DNA of 64,000 nt from Strigamia acuminata. Taxonomy: Eukaryota; Arthropoda; Chilopoda; Geophilomorpha; Linotaeniidae. The stretch is taken from the NCBI GenBank assembly GCA_949358305.1, contig OX442314.1:29063118-29127117 (forward strand), in the 5' to 3' direction. Positions 59,608 to 64,000 of the stretch are shown piece by piece (the stretch's first letter is position 1; every line of letters begins with the position of its first letter). The position numbers and the translations under genes are program-made. The notes beneath the pieces are model-generated. The model saw only the letters and a list, made by a program, of their open reading frames with translations. It was not told where the DNA came from and did no database searches.

Positions 59608-59722
59608 ACTATGGACCCATTGAACGGCCCCTGCAGGTCAGACTAGGCGTCATGGGCATCAGTTACAGGTGTCGCGAGACAAAGTGCGAATTGCCATCCA
59701 CTGGACAAAGGCCAATGGCTAA
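59608..59722. promoter_or_regulatory. Element duplicated on both sides of hes (5' copy)
   Basis: Partner of 48008-48118, in the same orientation and 6.3 kb upstream of hes. The 27 identical bases are 59647-59673. Surrounding sequence (59440-59640) is unusually GC-rich and non-repetitive for this window. Confidence 0.45.
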
Positions 59723-60479
59723 ACTAATCACATTCACATTGCAGCGTGAGTTCCTATGGAGTTTTAAGGTTAAAGGGGGGGGAAATGGCGAAATAATAAT
59801 AATACAATTTGTCACCGTCGGGGACGCATAAACTGCGAGAAATCGCCACTAAATCGCGCTTATTTATTTCGTATTTTTGTTTAAGTGTATCATTAGCCAC
59901 CAGGTGTCTTGCGTGTACACTCGGCACCTTGCCCCCCTGTGAATTGCACGTGTGGCTCGCCGACTCGCGACCCCCGCTGTGTACACGATAGGTTTCGGAT
60001 TGTAAATTTTGTCGTTTGGCGCGCTATTTGTTTATTCCTTGTCGGCACGACTTGACAAAACAAAAAGGGTCCTCGAATGTGGATTGTTTCATCCTCCGAC
60101 ATTTTTTTTTTTATTTTTTTTATTTTTTTTTTTAGATTTTTTGTTATTTATTTTATTTTTGGGAGATGATTGGTTAAGCTGGCGTTAACCCTTTAGTAAC
60201 TGGAGAACTGTGTGTGCATTCTGTATTCAAAGGGGTTTTAAAGGGTTGTTCGGGTGGCCACTGTCACGGGGCCACGGACATGATGAATGACGACTAAGGT
60301 GGTGAATGCATCAAAATGTTTGTGTCTTCAAGTGAAAACTCATGGTCGTGTGACCGATGGCTTTGGTTTGTGTGCGGATTCAAAGGGTTGTGCGATGTCA
60401 TCTCGAGGTATGGAGGGAATCGAGAGTTGGCGGCTCTATAGCTCGATGCTGGTGCTCTGCTGCACCTTCCACAATTAAA

Positions 60480-61060
60480 CTTGTGTGTCTAAAAATTAAA
60501 CTTTTGTGTCTAAAATAGCAATTATGGGTCTAAAAATTAAACTTTTGTGTCTAGAATAGCAATTATGAGTCTAAAATAGCAATTATGAGTCTAAAATAGC
60601 AATTATATGTCTAAAATAGCAATTATATCAATATGACTAAAATAGCATTTTTGGGGCTAAAAATTAAACTTTTGTGTCTAAAATAGCAATTATATGTCTA
60701 AAATAGCAATTATATCAATATGACTAAAATAGCATTTTTGGGGCTAAAAATTAAACTTTTGTGTCTAAAATAGCAATTATGGGTCTAAAAATTAAACTTT
60801 TGTGTCTAAAATAGCATTTATGGATCTAAAAATTAAACTTTTGTGTCTAAAATAGCAATTATGGGTCTAAAAATTAAACTTTTGTGTCTAAAATAGCAAT
60901 TATGGGTCTAAAAATTAAACTTTTGTGTCTAAAATAGCATTTATGGGTCTAAAAATTAAACTTTTGTGTCTAAAATAGCAATTATGGGTCTAAAAATTAA
61001 ACTTTTGTGTCTAAAATAGCATTTATGGATCTAAAAATTAAACTTTTATGTCTGAAATTT
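60480..61060. repeat. 41-bp tandem array
   Basis: About fourteen units combining ctaaaaattaaacttttgtg-t and ctaaaatagcaattatgggt half-repeats. Confidence 0.94.
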
Positions 61061-61296
61061 ATTTTTGCAAATTTGAGCACCTATAAAAAGTTCACTGTTT
61101 AAAACCAGTCCACCGATGGGGGCCCCATCCCCAAGATACCTGTATCTAGGGGCCCCCAGATAGCATTGGCCCAATAATTCATTCAATGTTTAACCTTCCT
61201 CCATCCAAATGTTTTATTCATACAGTATTTCATGGTCACTCCACAACCATATCTATCAGTCACATCTCTTTGTCACTTCTGTTGTGGATAGGATGT

Positions 61297-61303
61297 TATA
61301 AAA
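61297..61303 (+). promoter_or_regulatory. TATA box of the micro-exon gene
   Basis: TATAAAA 178 bp before the ATG at 61475; a similar distance is seen in the channel genes. Confidence 0.5.
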
Positions 61304-61474
61304 ACATACTTTCTGAATAAAATTCAAGTCATGCTTTGCGAACCACGAATCAAAAACGATGACAAATTTCCTGCATTATTATTATTATTACTCAAAATTT
61401 CTCTAGAGTAAAAACACTCAACCGTGTGTTATCCAAAAGTAAAAGGATTACCAAACCCCGCAGTGAAAACCACC

Positions 61475-63698
61475 ATGAATTGCTTAGTCATAGTGACTTA
61501 TTTAACACTGATTGCCAGCCTAAACAGCAGAGACAAAACTTTATTTTCAGCTGCACAAGATGACGAGTAAATACAAATTAGTTTTTGTGATTTAAAAGTG
61601 TAATTAACTCTACTTTTTCCATTTTTTTCCCCACAGAGCGAGTGAATTCAATGTATGTATACTGTATACTTTTAAACCAATACATACTAATACATTTCTA
61701 TACTTGAAAGGGCTGTTATAACATGTCTGCATACAACAAAGCTGTGAGTACGCAGATTTAAAGAGTGTCCCAAAATTAACGCAAGATTTGAATTAAATAG
61801 AAAACACAGTTTTTAGTCTTTCTTATTTTTTTTATTGAATCATAAAGTACATAAGATAGGATTATTTATGGAATAACACGTCGGGCAAATGGCCTCCACG
61901 GCTTTGCTGGCAATTCTGATCACCGAAACGAGAGTACACGACCAGGAAATGTCTCATGCAGTAATTGAATTGTTTCGCGGGCTGTATTGCATGTGGCACC
62001 GTCTTGTTGAAACCACATATTGGCCACATCAATATCATCCAATTTCGGCAGAAAGAACTGTGTAACGCTCCATTTTTACTAACCCTAAACTCTCAGCTGT
62101 CAAATTATTTTTTTTCTGGGTTGCCAACAATTTAGTGCACAAATGGCGGCAAATTCAAATCTTGCGTTAATTTTGGGACACCCTTTATATTGATATTTTC
62201 CTTTAATTCATGTTTCTGATTGCAGCGTTCATCAACAGCAACTCTGAGAACTGACATGAAAGCTAGAATCGGTGCAAAATGCGAAACTTCTGTATATATT
62301 TATTTCAAAGTATTGTTTGGTTTTTAATTTTTCTTTTGCACATTTTGTAGGCAAATTACGACAACTGTGTAAAGGATGAGGTAATTATGGTTTAAATTTT
62401 CAATTTTTGATAAATTGCTTTTATTCCTTGATTAGGTTATGAAAACTATAACTCCAGCATCGTTTAAAAAACAAGTGAATACTTTCTTGCTCGACCTATC
62501 AGTATGAAATTCATTTCATTTGTACAGGGTGGGCCAAAAGTCACGAAAATCACGAAAATCATGGCGAGCACAACTGTTGACGAATCAAGTCATAACTATA
62601 ACATGTTATAGTACGACACAATAATGCTTCAATGCTAAAGTTTCGTTTCGATTCGTCAACAGTTGTGCTCGCCACGATTTTTCGAAAAATAGTTGTTGTC
62701 TACCCCTTTACATAGCTCCATTACGCCTTTTTTTGAGGGCTTTGGAGACCCATACATCCAATTTAGAAAGGTTTCCTGGGATATAGACGATCTCAAATCT
62801 GTTTAGTTTTTAATTTTATCTCATTCTGTTCACAAGTTATGAGAAATATTGTAAATAGTCACTTTTTGGAGTTTTTAATTTTTTTCTCTTCAACTATTCA
62901 TTTTTTTTCAAAAAACTTTTAACGAAATGATAGCTCTAACAATCCTTTAAATCCTCTTAAAACCATTTTTACTTATGAGAAATAGTTTCTGAGAAATTTC
63001 AAATATTAAAAGTTCCAAAAATAAGAATATGACATTTTTTTGGCAAGGAGTTGTATACTCTTGTTCGACTCAAGATGGCCCCTAACTCTCATTGGTCGAG
63101 CCATTTTACTACTAGCTCCAGACTGTATACTACCACTAAGAGAAGTAGTTTTGACTTTTATTTATTTCTGCGATTCTTTTTATCATTTAAGTTAATATAA
63201 TTTTGATTTTGATAGTAAAATTCCCAATTTGTGTTCGCTGTTGGGTCGTGAATTTCTCCATGATTAATCTCCTAAGTCTTCTTTATAAAATAGTTAAAGA
63301 ACAAATTTAAAAAATTTATTTTAAATAAAAGTTATTGCAGCTCGGTTCATGACTTTTGGCCCACCCTGTACAATAAGCAGTATGTTAATTTTCTGGCATT
63401 TTATTTTAACCAGGCAAAGCTAACTCTTGGTAATATAGTTGATAGCTGTTTCTCCGGCAATAAGAGAGTAAAGTTAACCAATAATTTTAATTTTAAAAAA
63501 TAATAATTCTGCATACATTTTTTTTTGGTGCAGGAATTCTATTCTTGTTATTTGACAGGATTGAAAAGAGTATGTGAAACAATGTGAGAAATTTTAAAAA
63601 ATTACTTAATTTTTGTCATGTTTTACATTTAGACTTGTCCTGAATTGGCAGGCTTCGTTGACTCCGTAATAGCAACTAAACCTTGGTATTTTAGTTAA
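61475..63698 (+). CDS. Nine-exon gene for a small secreted six-cysteine protein
   Basis: Exons 61475-61566, 61637-61652, 61711-61743, 62226-62291, 62351-62380, 62436-62501, 63414-63467, 63534-63569 and 63633-63698 join in frame to 152 residues. Start context is accaccATG. Residues 1-18 (MNCLVIVTYLTLIASLNS) form a typical signal peptide; no other membrane segment follows, so it is predicted to be secreted. Six cysteines remain after cleavage (GCYN, KCETS, DNCVK, DSCFS, YSCYL, TCPEL), compatible with three disulfides. All introns but the first are phase 0, all are GT-AG, and exons 4, 5, 6 and 9 have stops in both or one of the alternative frames. A TATAAAA lies at 61297 and an AATAAA at 63809. 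No family recognised; function unknown. Confidence 0.78.
61761..62185 (-). mobile_element. Mariner-type remnant in intron 3 of the micro-exon gene
   Basis: Inverted ends gtgtcccaaaattaacgcaa and its complement, with TA flanks. On the minus strand a transposase piece reads MWFQQDGATCNTARET then LLHETFPGRVLS, the second-aspartate region of IS630/mariner transposases. Internally deleted and non-functional. Confidence 0.85.
62523..63370. mobile_element. Complete non-autonomous mariner-like element in intron 6
   Basis: TA-CAGGGTGGGCCAAAAGTCA...TGACTTTTGGCCCACCCTG-TA, about 846 bp. An internal inverted pair (gcgagcacaactgttgacga) lies at about 62563-62676. There is no transposase. Truncated ends of this family precede channel genes B-E. 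Confidence 0.88.
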
Positions 63699-63808
63699 AA
63701 CTATGTATTCCTGTTCCTGACATTTCCGCTATCAACCGACTCTTAATCTGTTTTTACAAGCCCTAATTATCCCTGTGTATTTAGCTAATTTATTTGCTGA
63801 TAAACAAA

Positions 63809-63814
63809 AATAAA
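63809..63814 (+). terminator. Poly(A) signal of the micro-exon gene
   Basis: AATAAA 111 nt after the stop codon at 63696-63698. Confidence 0.65.
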
Positions 63815-64000
63815 ATCTTTGCAGTGAAGTGAAACTTTTTCAATGGGCAGCAATTTCTAAAACCAGTGAAGAAATATAAAATGGTGCTCCATTAACTCCA
63901 TTAACACTTTGAATAAAATGCTGTAAAAACATCAAGATTGGATAATTTTATTTTGAGTATCATATAAATATTTCTTGAAATGAAGACTAATTTTAACACT

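Noticed and set aside
59385-59831. ORF spanning the conserved 59.6 kb element
   Set aside because: No ATG at its start (it begins TTG), and frame conservation with the 48 kb copy is limited to eight residues plus a few more; nucleotide conservation fits better.

Overview
The window is animal (metazoan) genomic DNA. Genes are split by GT-AG introns, spacers are AT-rich and full of tandem repeats and small inverted-repeat transposons, and the recognisable products are animal families: DEG/ENaC channels, endonuclease G-like proteins and a hairy/Enhancer-of-split bHLH repressor that ends in WRPW. I cannot name the phylum.

Region 1 (about 0.9-39 kb, all + strand) is a tandem array of DEG/ENaC (ENaC/ASIC/degenerin) channel genes. 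One 5' fragment (copy A, exons 1-2) is followed by six six-exon genes, B to G. I assembled the exons by eye; all six join in frame and give proteins of 399-436 residues. All copies share a TATA-type promoter about 190-230 bp before the ATG (A excepted), identical intron positions, a Leu in place of the His of the 'HG' gating motif, and a G-I/V-S selectivity filter. Transposons fill the introns and spacers: several hAT-type elements with exact 8-bp target duplications, a Tc1 element with 256-bp inverted repeats, and LTR-retrotransposon 5' ends. Insertions shared between copies order the duplications: B-E form one group, D and E are closest, A resembles F, and G is the most distinct.

Region 2 (about 40.2-44.7 kb, - strand) holds two tandem three-exon paralogues of mitochondrial endonuclease G. 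They keep the fold motifs and the catalytic His but have lost the rest of DRGH and the distal Asn and Glu positions, so both look like pseudonucleases.

Region 3 (about 44.7-61 kb) is a gene-poor stretch around a compact four-exon hes gene (- strand, 52.3-53.3 kb) whose intron positions match vertebrate HES1. It contains a tRNA-Gln(UUG), large AT-rich arrays, a perfect 48-bp palindrome, a roughly 100-bp element present once on each side of hes, and a three-copy GC-richer element of unknown nature 3' of hes.

Region 4 (61.3-63.8 kb, + strand) contains a gene that no long ORF reveals: nine small exons (16-92 nt) that splice in frame into a predicted 152-residue secreted six-cysteine protein. I recognise no family for it. 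Two mariner-type elements sit in its introns.
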